Shown here: positions 9,070 to 18,194 of the stretch, one piece after another
Numbering within the stretch: the stretch's first letter is position 1
How the letters are laid out: the number at the start of each line of letters is the position of its first letter
Translations under genes and position numbers: made by a program
DNA from: Motiliproteus sp. SC1-56
GTDB lineage: Bacteria; Pseudomonadota; Gammaproteobacteria; Pseudomonadales; Balneatricaceae
Length of the DNA stretch: 64,000 nucleotides
Assembly: GCF_017309075.1 (NCBI RefSeq)
Contig: NZ_JAEMGS010000007.1
Coordinates: 62,001 to 126,000 of the forward strand
Direction: 5' to 3'
The notes under the pieces: generated by a model
What the model was told of the DNA's origin: nothing
The model's input: only the letters and a program-made list of their open reading frames with translations
Database searches by the model: none

Positions 9070-9690
9070 TCAGGAGTGGGCCCACTGGCGCTGGATCGCA
9101 AGATCCTGCTGCTTGCGCCGCGCAAACGTCTTCAGTGCCTCTGAGCAGGGGAGCTCGGCGAGGTTGTCAGGCAGGGGCGCACCGGAGCTGATCAGCGCTC
9201 CGACCAGCATCTGTCGTTCATCTAGAAGCGCCAGGGCCAGGGGCGTTTGCCCCTGGGCATCGCAGCAGCGGATATCACCGCCATACTGCATCAACCGGTT
9301 GATCAGCAGCAGGGCCAGGTTATCGTCCCGCTCCAGTGCGGCAAAAAAACTCGCGCCCTGGGCCGCGTTGGCGTCCATCCCGGCGGCGAGCAGGGCGCTG
9401 AGCAGGGCCAGTGGCTGCTCCGAGGCCTGTACCGCCGCCACCCCCAGCGGGGTTCCCTGCGCGTGCGCGGGTATCTCGGCCCCGGCCTCCAGCAGCAGGT
9501 TCAGGCACTGTACCTGCTGCCCTTGCAGGGCGTGCAGCAGGGCAGGGGCGTGGGGGCGGCTCTCGGTCGCGAACGCCTGGTTAGGGTCTGCCCCGGCGCG
9601 CAGGGCGCGGGCCAGTGCCTGGCTGTCGTCGTTGAGCAGGGCTTTTCTCAGCTTCAAATTGCGCCGGTGGCGCCTGAGGCGTCTGAACAT
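9070..9690 (-). CDS. Ankyrin-repeat protein
   Basis: The 206-residue protein has an Arg/Lys-rich N-terminus (MFRRLRRHRRNLKLRK) followed by ankyrin-like repeats: ALARALRAGADPNQAF, CLNLLLEAGAEIPAHAQGTPLGVA, LLSALLAAGMDANAAQG and LINRLMQYGGDIRCCDAQGQTPLALAL. There is no signal peptide or catalytic domain. The open frame extends further upstream, but that extension overlaps the phosphatase gene and is Arg-rich, as an out-of-frame read would be, so I used the ATG at 9690. Small ankyrin proteins often sit beside peroxidases or catalases in proteobacteria. The partner is unknown. Confidence 0.8.
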   Translation of the reverse strand: MFRRLRRHRRNLKLRKALLNDDSQALARALRAGADPNQAFATESRPHAPALLHALQGQQVQCLNLLLEAGAEIPAHAQGTPLGVAAVQASEQPLALLSALLAAGMDANAAQGASFFAALERDDNLALLLINRLMQYGGDIRCCDAQGQTPLALALLDERQMLVGALISSGAPLPDNLAELPCSEALKTFARRKQQDLAIQRQWAHS

Positions 9691-9755
9691 GATTGGGTAT
9701 CCGTGGTTCCGGTGGCCGCACTGCAAGCGCGGGGCGGCCCGGGGCTGAGCGAGTC

Positions 9756-10235
9756 TCAGCGGGGGTAGTCGTGGTAGAGCACGGCGCCGCAGGCCTCGGA
9801 AAGCTCGCACCACTGGGTGATCGATAGCTGCAGCTGCAGCACCGTGCAGGGAAGAAAGTTGAAGGTCCCCGCGCACAGGTACTGGGCCAGCTGGCTGATG
9901 GCCGGGTTATGGCCCACCAGCAGCAGGTGCTTAATGTCGTCCGGTTGCCACTGCAACAGGTTGACCAGGGTGGTGTCGTAGCCGCTGTAGATGTCGGGAA
10001 CCGTGTCGATCTCCTCGGGGGGGTAGTGCAGGGCGGCGGCAAAAATCTGGGCGGTATGCAGGGCGCGTTGGGCGCCGCTGCTGAGGATGCGGTCCGGCGG
10101 GTCGTCCTGGGCGGCGAACGCTTTGGCAACCACTGGGGCTTCCTGCAGCCCTTGCGGGCTAAGGGGGCGCTCGAAGTCGGTTCCTCCCAGGGGGGAGCTG
10201 GCCTTGGCGTGGCGGATCAGGGTCAGTCGTCTCAT
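9756..10235 (-). CDS. sixA: SixA-like histidine phosphatase
   Basis: The 159-residue protein begins MRRLTLIRHAKAS, with the phosphohistidine RHxK motif of SixA, then SSGAQRALHTA and the second catalytic His in LLLVGHNPA. SixA removes phosphate from histidine phosphotransfer domains, notably on the nitrogen-related PTS protein NPr. The frame is open upstream, but the family start is the MRRLTLIRHA Met. It lies 65 nt upstream of the ankyrin gene in the same direction. Confidence 0.88.
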   Translation of the reverse strand: MRRLTLIRHAKASSPLGGTDFERPLSPQGLQEAPVVAKAFAAQDDPPDRILSSGAQRALHTAQIFAAALHYPPEEIDTVPDIYSGYDTTLVNLLQWQPDDIKHLLLVGHNPAISQLAQYLCAGTFNFLPCTVLQLQLSITQWCELSEACGAVLYHDYPR

Positions 10236-10330
10236 GGCGCTCCTCGGTCGGCGAGTGGACGGGGTGGCGGATCGCGAATGTGACTTAATTATCGTCAAGG
10301 TGTTCGCTTTCACCAGTGTTTAGGCACAAA

Positions 10331-10356
10331 AAAGGGCGGAATCGCTTCCGCCCTTT
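10331..10356 (-). terminator. Intrinsic terminator of the liv operon
   Basis: A perfect 11-bp inverted repeat (10331-10341 and 10346-10356) with a 4-nt loop is followed on the minus strand by a run of Ts. It lies 19 nt after the livF stop and ends the livHMGF transcript. Confidence 0.9.
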
Positions 10357-10374
10357 CTCTGTTCCGGGTCGCGT

Positions 10375-11076
10375 TTAGCCGCCCAGGTAGGCGTTGCGCA
10401 CCTCGTCGTTGGTGAGCAGGGCTTCGCCCGTGTCCTGCAGGACTATGCGGCCGTTCTCCAGCACGTAGCCCCGGTCGGCGATCCTCAGCGCCTGGTTGGC
10501 GTTCTGCTCCACCAGGAAGATGGTGACCCCCTGCTTGCGCAGGTCGGAGATGATCTCGAAGATCTGCTGGATGATGATCGGGGCCAATCCCAGGGAAGGT
10601 TCGTCCAAAAACAGCATCTCGGGATTGCTCATCAGGGCGCGGCCGATGGCGAGCATCTGCTGCTCACCTCCGGACATGGTGCCGGCGCGCTGGTGTTCCC
10701 GCTCCTTGAGGCGGGGAAAGAGATCAAACACCAGCTCCAGGTTCTTGCGGTATTGGGCCGACTCCACGAAAAAGCCGCCCATGCTGAGATTCTCCTCCAC
10801 GGTCATGGCGGAGAAGATGCGCCTGCCTTCAGGCACCACCGCCAGCCCCGAGCGCATGATGCTGTCGGTGGCTTCCTGGGTGATCTCCCGGTCCTTGAAG
10901 TGAATACGCCCGGCGCTGGCGCGCGGGTCGCCGCAGATCGTCATCATCAGGGTCGACTTGCCGGCGCCGTTGGCCCCGATCAGGGTAACGATCTCGCCTT
11001 TTTTTACCTCGAGACTGACGTCATCCAGAGCCTGGATCTTGCCGTAGTGGGTGGATACGTTTTCCAGTTTCAACAT
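10375..11076 (-). CDS. livF: Branched-chain amino acid ABC transporter ATPase LivF
   Basis: It is one of two ATPases that drive uptake of leucine, isoleucine and valine through LivHM. The 233-residue protein has Walker A GANGAGKST, signature MSGGEQQML, and Walker B MLFLDEPSLGL. It starts MLKLENVSTHYGKIQ at 11076, 4 nt after the livG stop; the GGAGAG ribosome-binding site overlaps the end of livG. A TTG 18 nt upstream extends the frame but is unlikely. Substrate specificity is inferred from family and operon. Confidence 0.94.
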   Translation of the reverse strand: MLKLENVSTHYGKIQALDDVSLEVKKGEIVTLIGANGAGKSTLMMTICGDPRASAGRIHFKDREITQEATDSIMRSGLAVVPEGRRIFSAMTVEENLSMGGFFVESAQYRKNLELVFDLFPRLKEREHQRAGTMSGGEQQMLAIGRALMSNPEMLFLDEPSLGLAPIIIQQIFEIISDLRKQGVTIFLVEQNANQALRIADRGYVLENGRIVLQDTGEALLTNDEVRNAYLGG

Positions 11077-11080
11077 CGGT

Positions 11081-11848
11081 TCAGGCCTCTCCAAGGTACG
11101 CTTTAATCACGTCCGGGTTGTCCCGAACCTCGGCCGGAGTGCCGCTGGCCAGGGGCGTGCCCTGGTTGATGACGGCGATCTGGTCGGAGATGCCCATCAC
11201 CAGGCTCATGTCGTGCTCGATCAGCAGAATGGAGACGTCGAATTCGTCCCGCAGGTTGCAGATCAGCTCGTCCAGCTCCTTGGTCTCGTTGGGGTTGAGG
11301 CCCGCCGCCGGCTCGTCGAGCATCAGCAGGCGCGGGTGGGTCACCATGCAGCGGGCGATCTCCAGTCGTCGCTGCTGGCCGTAGGAGAGGTTGCCGGCTT
11401 CGCGGTTGGCCATCTCCAGCAGGTTCACCTTCTTCAGCCAGAAGGCGGCGTTCTGCATGGCGCGATCTTCCGCCGCCCGGTAGGAGGGGGTCTTGAAGAA
11501 ACCCGACAGCAGGTTGGTGTTCATCTGCAGGTGCTGCGCTACCAGCAGGTTCTCGATCACCGTCATGTCCTTGAACAGGCGCACGTGCTGGAAAGTGCGG
11601 ACCATGCCCTTGCGGGCGATCTTGTGGCCCTTGAGCCCCTGTACCTGCTCGCCGTCGAACAGGATGGTGCCCTCGGTGGGGGTGTAGAAACCGCTGATGC
11701 AGTTGAATACGGTGGTCTTGCCGGCCCCGTTGGGGCCGATCACGGAAACGATCTCTTTCTCACGCACGGTCAGGCTGACGCCGTTGACCGCCAGCAGGCC
11801 GCCAAAGCGCATGGAGAGACCGGATACTTCAAGCAGTGCTTTATTCAT
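11081..11848 (-). CDS. livG: Branched-chain amino acid ABC transporter ATPase LivG
   Basis: This is the second cytoplasmic ATPase of the high-affinity branched-chain amino acid transporter. The 255-residue protein has Walker [13 protein letters not shown], the typical [10 protein letters not shown] segment, signature [13 protein letters not shown], and Walker [14 protein letters not shown]. It overlaps the end of livM by 8 nt and precedes livF by 4 nt, so the ATPase pair is translationally coupled to the permeases. Confidence 0.95.
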   Translation of the reverse strand: MNKALLEVSGLSMRFGGLLAVNGVSLTVREKEIVSVIGPNGAGKTTVFNCISGFYTPTEGTILFDGEQVQGLKGHKIARKGMVRTFQHVRLFKDMTVIENLLVAQHLQMNTNLLSGFFKTPSYRAAEDRAMQNAAFWLKKVNLLEMANREAGNLSYGQQRRLEIARCMVTHPRLLMLDEPAAGLNPNETKELDELICNLRDEFDVSILLIEHDMSLVMGISDQIAVINQGTPLASGTPAEVRDNPDVIKAYLGEA

Positions 11849-13105
11849 GGGTCTTTAACTCCAGGTGCGGACGCTTCATGGGTACCAGGCCTTGCGGGCG
11901 CCAGGCCATCATAAACACCATCATCAGCCCGAACAGCAGCATGCGGTATTCCTGGAATTCACGGGCCAGCTCCGGCAGCACGGTAAGCAGTATCGCCGCG
12001 AGGATGACCCCCACCTGGGAGCCCATGCCGCCGAGCACCACGATGGCGAGGATGATCGCCGACTCGATGAAGACGAAGGACTCGGGGCTGATAAAGCCCT
12101 GGCGGGCGGCGAAGAAGCAGCCGGCAAAGCCGGCGAAGCTGGCGCCCATGGTAAAGGCGGTCAGTTTGACCACCGTGGGGTTGAGTCCCAGCGAGCGGCA
12201 GGCGATATCGTCCTCGCGCAGTGCCTCCCAGGCGCGGCCGATCGGCATGCGGGTCAGGCGGTGGATCACGTAGACGGTGATCAGCACCAGGATGACCGCC
12301 AGCAGGTAGAGGAAGATCACCTTGTGGGAGGCGTCGTAGGGTATGCCGAAGAACTCGTGGAAGGGCACGTTGCCCTCTTCCTTGGCGCGACGGCTGAACT
12401 CCAGCCCGAACAGGTCCGGCTTGGGAATACGGCTGATGCCGTTGGGGCCGCCGGTAAGTTCAGTCCAGTTGTTGAGCAGGATCCGAATGATCTCGCCGAA
12501 GCCCAGGGTGACGATGGCCAGGTAGTCCCCGCGCAGGCGCAGTACCGGGAATCCCAGCAGGAACCCGAACAGGGCCGCCAGCAGGCCGCTGATCGGCAGC
12601 GCCACCCAGAAGGAGACGTCGTAGTAGAGCGACAGCAGGGCGTAAGTGTAGGCACCCACCGCGTAGAAAGCCACGTAGCCCAGGTCCAGCAGGCCGGCGA
12701 GCCCCACCACGATGTTGAGGCCCAGCCCCAGCATGATGTAGATCAGGGTCAGGGTGGCCAGGTCGATGGCGCCGCGGGAGGCAAAGAAAGGCCAGATAAA
12801 CATGCCGACGATCACCAGCGCCACGGCGATGCGTGTCAGCTTGGTGCGCTTGGGACCTTCCTCGGGCAGCATGCTGTCGATGCTGGGCAGCGACGGCAGT
12901 TTGATCAGCGAGGCAATCTGCTCACGGAACAGCTGGAACAGGAATACCACCAGGGTGGCGAGACCGATGGCGAGCCAGGTCTGGTCGCCGGCCAGTTCCG
13001 GAATCAGGGTGATGCCCTGGGTTTCCAGGTCGACCCCCAGCAGGAAGCTGGCGAGGATCAGCATCACCACGGCGGAAAAGAGGGCGGAGTAGATGGGCTT
13101 GTTCA

Positions 13106-13106
<1 letters not shown>
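11841..13106 (-). CDS. livM: Branched-chain amino acid ABC transporter permease LivM
   Basis: The 421-residue inner-membrane permease has about ten hydrophobic segments and the family core [27 protein letters not shown] plus the EAA-like loop [18 protein letters not shown]. The N-terminal 100 or so residues form an extra hydrophobic region plus linker, as in long LivM proteins. It overlaps livH at ATGA and livG by 8 nt. Confidence 0.95.
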
Positions 13107-14032
<926 letters not shown>

Positions 14033-14051
14033 AGGATTCGTGACCCGTAAC

Positions 14052-14085
14052 AAAAAACACCCTCTTCTTGTGAAAGAGGGTGTTT
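14052..14085 (-). terminator. Terminator or attenuator between livK and livH
   Basis: A perfect 12-bp inverted repeat (14055-14066 and 14074-14085) with a 7-nt loop is followed on the minus strand by six Ts. It lies 18 nt after the livK stop and about 20 nt before the livH ATG. Partial read-through would give far more binding protein than membrane components. Confidence 0.9.
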
Positions 14086-14103
14086 CATCAATACTCGAGA
14101 GGG

Positions 14104-15213
14104 TTATTTAACGGGGGTCTTGCTGCCGTCGTCATGCCACTCGTAGACCACGAAGCTGAACTCTTTCAGGTCGCCCTTGGCGTCGAAAGAGAGCTCGCCC
14201 GTGGGGGTGCTGAAGCTGTTGCCGCGGATGTAGTCAGCCATGGCATAGGTGTCCAGCTCGCCCACGGCGCTCATGGCGTCGGCCATGATCTGTACGGCAG
14301 AGTAGGCGGGGAAGACGAACGCGCCACTGGGGTCCTGCTCCTTGGCCTTGAAGGCGGCTACCAGCTCGGCGTTCTTGGGGTCCTGGTCGAAGCTGTTGGG
14401 CAGGGTGACCAGCAGGCCTTCGGAGGCCGCGCCGGCGATGGCGGTGATGTCCGGGTTGCCCACGCCTTCGGGGCCCATGAACTGGGCGTCAAACCCCTTC
14501 TCGGAGGACTGGCGCAGCAGCAGGCCCAGCTCCGGGTGGTAGCCGCCGTAGTAGACGAAATCGATGTTCTCTTTCTTCAGCTTGCCGATCAGGGCGGAGA
14601 AGTCCTTGTCACCGGAGGTGACCCCTTCGAACATCACGACGTTGACGCCAGCCTTGTCCAGCTCGTCCTTGACCGAGGTGGCCAAGCCTTCGCCGTACTG
14701 CTGCTTGTCGTGGATGATGGCCACGCGCTCGGGCTTGATGTCGTTGATGATGAAGTTGGCAGCAAAGGGCCCCTGCAGGCTGTCCAGACCGATGGTGCGG
14801 AAGATCAGCTGATAGCCTTTTTCGGTGATGGTGGGGCTGGTGGAAGCCGCGGTCACCATCATGATGCCCTCGTCCTCGTAGATGTCGGAGGCGGGCTCGG
14901 TGGAGCTGGAGCAGAGGTGGCCCACGACCAGTTGAATACCGTCGTTGACGATCTTGTTGGCCACGGCGGTGGCCTGCTTGGGCTCGCAGGCGTCGTCGTA
15001 GACGACGGCCTCAAGCATTTCGCCGTTGACGCCGCCAGCCTTGTTGATCTGCTCGATGGCCATCTTGGCGCCGGTAAACTGCATGTCGCCGTACTGGGCC
15101 ACAGGACCGGTGACGGGGCCCGCCAGGGCGATCTTGATCTCTGCCTGGGCGGCGGTAGCGCCCATCAGGGCAGCGGAGGTCGCCAGCCCGAGGAGGGTTT
15201 TACTGAATTTCAT
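14104..15213 (-). CDS. livK: Branched-chain amino acid ABC transporter substrate-binding protein
   Basis: The 369-residue periplasmic binding protein has a typical signal peptide (MKFSKTLLGLATSAALMGATAAQA, cleavage near residue 24) and the family start IKIALAGPVTGPVAQYGDMQ. Two Cys (DDACEPKQA and GHLCSSST) match the disulfide of Leu/Ile/Val-binding proteins. It heads the liv operon and is followed by a strong hairpin terminator. A promoter candidate is annotated upstream. Confidence 0.95.
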   Translation of the reverse strand: MKFSKTLLGLATSAALMGATAAQAEIKIALAGPVTGPVAQYGDMQFTGAKMAIEQINKAGGVNGEMLEAVVYDDACEPKQATAVANKIVNDGIQLVVGHLCSSSTEPASDIYEDEGIMMVTAASTSPTITEKGYQLIFRTIGLDSLQGPFAANFIINDIKPERVAIIHDKQQYGEGLATSVKDELDKAGVNVVMFEGVTSGDKDFSALIGKLKKENIDFVYYGGYHPELGLLLRQSSEKGFDAQFMGPEGVGNPDITAIAGAASEGLLVTLPNSFDQDPKNAELVAAFKAKEQDPSGAFVFPAYSAVQIMADAMSAVGELDTYAMADYIRGNSFSTPTGELSFDAKGDLKEFSFVVYEWHDDGSKTPVK

Positions 15214-15367
15214 TCTCGACTTTCCCGATATTTTGTTCTGTTTTTATTCGACGCACCGGTCACGACCGTACCGTCGACTCTTATCTACCAGGGGCGGCTC
15301 CAGCCCGCATGAATGCGGCTTTTGCGGGGTGCCACCTAAGGCGCTAACCATAACTTCAACCATTTGG

Positions 15368-15395
15368 TTAATGCAAATAATTCAAGGCATGTCAA
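15368..15395 (-). promoter_or_regulatory. Candidate livK promoter overlapping a small palindrome
   Basis: On the minus strand TTGACA (15390-15395) and CATTAA (15368-15373) are spaced 16 bp in the AT-rich part of the 365-bp gap 15214-15578. A palindrome AACCA-TT-TGGTT (15358-15369) touches the -10 and could bind a repressor. The -35 is perfect and the -10 is poor. Confidence 0.4.
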
Positions 15396-15428
15396 TAATA
15401 ATGATCATAGATATCAAGTATCTTTGAC

Positions 15429-15457
15429 GGGCGTTGAGAATCATCGCCGGGCGTTGA
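15429..15457. repeat. Direct repeat GGGCGTTGA at 20-bp spacing
   Basis: GGGCGTTGA occurs at 15429-15437 and again at 15449-15457, start to start exactly 20 bp, about two helical turns. It lies between livK and the tRNA genes and could be a regulator half-site array. No protein can be named from sequence. The rest of the gap 15214-15578 shows no gene. Confidence 0.35.
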
Positions 15458-15578
15458 TTTTTAGCACTGTCCGCATGCTGTAGGTCGGGCTTTCTGCGGG
15501 CCTGGAGGAACAGCCAAAAAAATTGGGCGGTGGGCGGTTGACTCTGCCGCCCAATGGTTTAATATGCACGCCCTCTGC

Positions 15579-15669
15579 GGAGGGGTGGCAGAGTGGTTGA
15601 ATGCACCGGTCTTGAAAACCGGCGAGGGTTAATAGCCCTCCGAGAGTTCGAATCTCTCCTCCTCCGCCA
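15579..15669 (+). tRNA. tRNA-Ser (anticodon TGA)
   Basis: A 91-nt class II tRNA with acceptor GGAGGGG, the anticodon loop CTTGAAA, a long variable arm (GAGGGTTAATAGCCCTC), T-loop TTCGAAT and an encoded CCA at 15667-15669. It is first in a four-gene tRNA cluster. Confidence 0.95.
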
Positions 15670-15682
15670 TTTTATCGGTTGA

Positions 15683-15758
15683 TCCCCGATAGCTCAGTTG
15701 GTAGAGCAGTAGACTGTTAATCTATTGGTCGCTGGTTCGAGTCCAGCTCGGGGAGCCA
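15683..15758 (+). tRNA. tRNA-Asn (anticodon GTT)
   Basis: A 76-nt tRNA with acceptor TCCCCGA pairing TCGGGGA, D-arm AGCTCAGTTGGTAGAGC, the anticodon loop CTGTTAA, T-loop TTCGAGT and encoded CCA. It lies 13 nt after tRNA-Ser. Confidence 0.95.
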
Positions 15759-15803
15759 TCGATATCGCTTTTGCCCTTTTGGGGTGAAGGCCAAGTTCGG
15801 TTA

Positions 15804-15879
15804 GGGTCGTTAGCTCAGTTGGTAGAGCAGTTGGCTTTTAACCAATTGGTCACAGGTTCGAATCCTGTACGACCCACCA
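15804..15879 (+). tRNA. tRNA-Lys (anticodon TTT), copy 1
   Basis: A 76-nt tRNA with acceptor GGGTCGT pairing ACGACCC, the anticodon loop CTTTTAA, T-loop TTCGAAT and encoded CCA. It is identical over its full length to the copy that follows 22 nt later. Confidence 0.95.
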
Positions 15880-15901
15880 CCGAACTACACTTTTCTTGAG
15901 C

Positions 15902-15977
15902 GGGTCGTTAGCTCAGTTGGTAGAGCAGTTGGCTTTTAACCAATTGGTCACAGGTTCGAATCCTGTACGACCCACCA
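15902..15977 (+). tRNA. tRNA-Lys (anticodon TTT), copy 2
   Basis: An exact duplicate of the preceding tRNA-Lys gene, with encoded CCA. It ends the cluster. The following 250 bp to 16230 hold nothing I can support as a gene. Confidence 0.95.
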
Positions 15978-16230
15978 TCCCTGCTTTTCTTCGACTTCCT
16001 TTGATGCATCGATGGCGCGGCGTTTTCGTCGGGGCTCGGTCGTTCATTGTCGGAGAGGTTTGTGTCTTTAAATCCCCGTTTTTTGCTCACCGGTCGCTTG
16101 TTCGCAGGTTTAGCCCGTGCGCTGGCTGTTTTGCTGGGCCGCAGGGGAGGGAAGGCCGAAGTGTCTCCTCCGGCCCAGGCGGTGTGGCTCTGCGCCAGCT
16201 CCTGGGGGCTTGGCTTTCAGATGTTGGCGG

Positions 16231-16419
16231 TCAGGTCTTGGCCGTGCGGGGGCCGGCAAAAAACCAGATGATCAGCCCCAGTACCGGCAGCAGCAGGATT
16301 GCCAGCGTCCAGCCAACCTTGGCGGCGGTGGAGGCGGCGCTGTTGATGGTGTGGATAATCGCCCAGATATCCAGCACCAGCACGATTAGCCCGATCAGAC
16401 TGTTGGGTTCGAAATTCAT
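16231..16419 (-). CDS. Small PLDc_N-domain membrane protein
   Basis: This 62-residue protein has two hydrophobic segments (about 8-25 and 37-55) and the phospholipase D N-terminal-like pattern: LVLDIWAIIHTINSAAS, K-x-x-W, LLLPVLGLIIWFFAGPR. Stand-alone versions are common small inner-membrane proteins of unknown role. GGAGG lies about 7 nt before the ATG. It is not clearly part of an operon; greB is 65 nt upstream in the same direction. Confidence 0.78.
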   Translation of the reverse strand: MNFEPNSLIGLIVLVLDIWAIIHTINSAASTAAKVGWTLAILLLPVLGLIIWFFAGPRTAKT

Positions 16420-16483
16420 GGAACGCCTCCCTGGCGGATGGTTCTATTCAAACTAGCGCATCCTTTGCGGCGTCGCCAAAACG

Positions 16484-16987
16484 CTAGTGCGGGGTGTACT
16501 GGATGTCAGTCACCACGTACTCGCGCCGTCCTCCCGGGGTGTTCACCTCGACATCGTCGTCCAGGCATTTTTTGAGCAGTGCCCGTGCCAGGGGGGCGTC
16601 GATGCTGATATAGCCTTGGTCGGTATCGATTTCATCCGGGCCCACGATGCGGTAGCGGTGGCTGTCGCCGGCCTCGTCCTCCAGGGTGACCCAGGCCCCA
16701 AAGAAAATGCGGCTCTGGTCGGTCGGGGGGCGGTCCACCACCGTCAGTTCGTCCAGGCGTTTGCTCAGATAGCGCACGCGGCGATCGATCTCCCGCAGCT
16801 GCTTCTTGCCGTAGATGTATTCGGCGTTCTCCGAGCGGTCGCCCAGCGCGGCGGCCTCTTTCACCGCCTGTGTGACCTCCGGGCGCTTCTCCTTCCAGAG
16901 GTAGCGCAGCTCGGCGCGCAGGGCGCGTTCGCCTTCCACGGTGATGTAGGGGGATTTTTTAGGGGCCGGCGGGCGGTAACGTCCCAT
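16484..16987 (-). CDS. greB: Transcription elongation factor GreB
   Basis: GreB enters the RNA polymerase secondary channel and stimulates cleavage of backtracked RNA. The 167-residue protein begins [19 protein letters not shown] and carries the coiled-coil tip [14 protein letters not shown] followed by [22 protein letters not shown], which is GreB rather than GreA. The frame is open further upstream, but the ATG at 16985-16987 matches the family start. It is divergent from the gene at 17147. Confidence 0.94.
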   Translation of the reverse strand: MGRYRPPAPKKSPYITVEGERALRAELRYLWKEKRPEVTQAVKEAAALGDRSENAEYIYGKKQLREIDRRVRYLSKRLDELTVVDRPPTDQSRIFFGAWVTLEDEAGDSHRYRIVGPDEIDTDQGYISIDAPLARALLKKCLDDDVEVNTPGGRREYVVTDIQYTPH

Positions 16988-17067
16988 GGGAGTGAGTGTC
17001 CTAGTTGATGGAAGGGGGGGGAATTTTAGCCAAGGCGGTGTTGAATGTCCCGGCAACTCTTTTGGGT

Positions 17068-17116
17068 CGGTATAGCTAAAGGTTGTTCTTGAGTCGCCGA
17101 TGTATTGGCTATACCG
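17068..17116. repeat. 9-bp inverted repeat between greB and the 17147 gene
   Basis: CGGTATAGC (17068-17076) and GCTATACCG (17108-17116) are perfect inverted copies separated by 31 nt in the divergent gap 16988-17146. It may be a pair of operator half-sites. Confidence 0.4.
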
Positions 17117-17146
17117 CAGTACCGATAACACGCCTTCGCGAGCATC

Positions 17147-17554
17147 ATGAAGCCGGCCGAAATACTTACTTCACGCATTGACAGCCTTAACGAGGCGCTG
17201 AACCCGGCGGTACGTCGCACGGGCGGTGCTGAGTTCGCGTTGATGCTGAGCATGATCGCCGAATCCCAGGCGCTGGCGCAGCGGCTGCAGCGGGCCGAGG
17301 CCGACGATGGGCCGGCGGCGGTGGCGACCCGGGATCAGCTCTACGATGAGCGCCTGGTTGGCATGATGAGCGGTGGCTTGGCTCGGCAGCAGTTGGGCGA
17401 TCTGCACATGGCGGTGAGCTGGGTAGAAACGGTGCCCCTGTCGGGGCGTCGCTCGGCGTCTGCGGAGCAGCCGTTGCTCGGCGCGGCCTTGGGCGTCAAA
17501 GCTTACTCCCTGCTCGATGAAATCCAGGAGTCCCGGGCCCGGGTGGCCGCCTGA
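17147..17554 (+). CDS. Conserved hypothetical protein, possibly VC2046/SO_2500-like
   Basis: This 135-residue soluble protein has no signal peptide or membrane segment. The stretch [22 protein letters not shown] resembles the RRADFxLLLAML segment that I recall from the VC2046/SO_2500 family, but the match is weak and from memory. Codon use is like the neighbours, with strong third-position GC, which supports a real gene. It converges with the gene ending at 17558 (3-nt gap). Function is unknown. Confidence 0.65.
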   Translation: MKPAEILTSRIDSLNEALNPAVRRTGGAEFALMLSMIAESQALAQRLQRAEADDGPAAVATRDQLYDERLVGMMSGGLARQQLGDLHMAVSWVETVPLSGRRSASAEQPLLGAALGVKAYSLLDEIQESRARVAA

Positions 17555-17557
17555 TTT

Positions 17558-17944
17558 TCATCCGCGCCAGAGTATGGTCTTCTCCTCGCTGGGGGTGATC
17601 GACCACCATTCGTCGGGCTCGTCTCCCTCCTTCCATCCCGAGGCGATGCAGCGGACTTCGCATTCAAATTCAGCGGCGGCTTCCCGGGCGCAATCGATAT
17701 CCCTGTCCCAGGGGGTCTGATCACTGTCAAACCAGAGGCTGGTGAAATTACCCGCGGCTTTTTCCACCACCAGCGCCGGCAGGCGCTGGCCCTGCCAGCT
17801 TAGATAGAAACGTACGCCCTGCTTTGTGCTGCCGGCCGGCTCGACGGTGTCGAAGCGCGCCCTCAGCCACTGCTCGATGCGTACCAGGGGGTGGGCCTTG
17901 ATGTAGATTTCGATATCCGGGTGGCGTTCAGGCGTTGTCATCAT
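17558..17944 (-). CDS. Hypothetical protein
   Basis: This 128-residue acidic soluble protein starts at one of two adjacent ATGs (17944 or 17941). It contains VRIEQWLRARFDTVEP, GVRFYLSWQGQRLPALVVEK and a C-terminal DEWWSITPSEE. I do not recognise the family. It overlaps the upstream small membrane protein gene by 17 nt, and both follow rlmA, so the three are probably one transcript. Confidence 0.65.
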   Translation of the reverse strand: MMTTPERHPDIEIYIKAHPLVRIEQWLRARFDTVEPAGSTKQGVRFYLSWQGQRLPALVVEKAAGNFTSLWFDSDQTPWDRDIDCAREAAAEFECEVRCIASGWKEGDEPDEWWSITPSEEKTILWRG

Positions 17945-18194
17945 CAATAAACTTGAAAATTCTCAGGATGCTAAGGGCGACATAGCCCAAGGCTGCCACT
18001 ATAACGCCGGTGGCGGTTAAAAGCAGCCCGGCAAGGGCGGTCAGTTCCTGCTCCAGCGAGGGGGAAAGGTGGTGCTCTGAGAAATAGACCAGTCCGAGTC
18101 CGGCGAAGCAGGTGGCTGCGCCGTACAGGACTAGGTTGAGGTTGCGCCGATGCTGACCGGCCTGCGCCAGGAGCCAGCGCTTAAGCTGGCCCAT
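17928..18194 (-). CDS. Small two-TM membrane protein
   Basis: This 88-residue protein has a basic N-terminus (MGQLKRWLLAQAGQHRRNLN) and two hydrophobic segments at about 20-40 and 50-80, ending in KFIDDDNA. No family is recognised. Its ATG overlaps the rlmA stop and its end overlaps the next gene, which argues for coupled translation. Confidence 0.65.
   Translation of the reverse strand: MGQLKRWLLAQAGQHRRNLNLVLYGAATCFAGLGLVYFSEHHLSPSLEQELTALAGLLLTATGVIVAALGYVALSILRIFKFIDDDNA

Noticed and set aside
15804-15977. Phage or island attachment site at the duplicated tRNA-Lys
   Set aside because: The second copy is a complete tRNA, not a 3' fragment, and no integrase is nearby; a simple tandem duplication is enough.
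15896-16456. 186-codon plus-strand frame starting inside the second tRNA-Lys
   Set aside because: It translates a tRNA gene and non-coding spacer and runs opposite the small PLDc_N protein; no ribosome-binding site.
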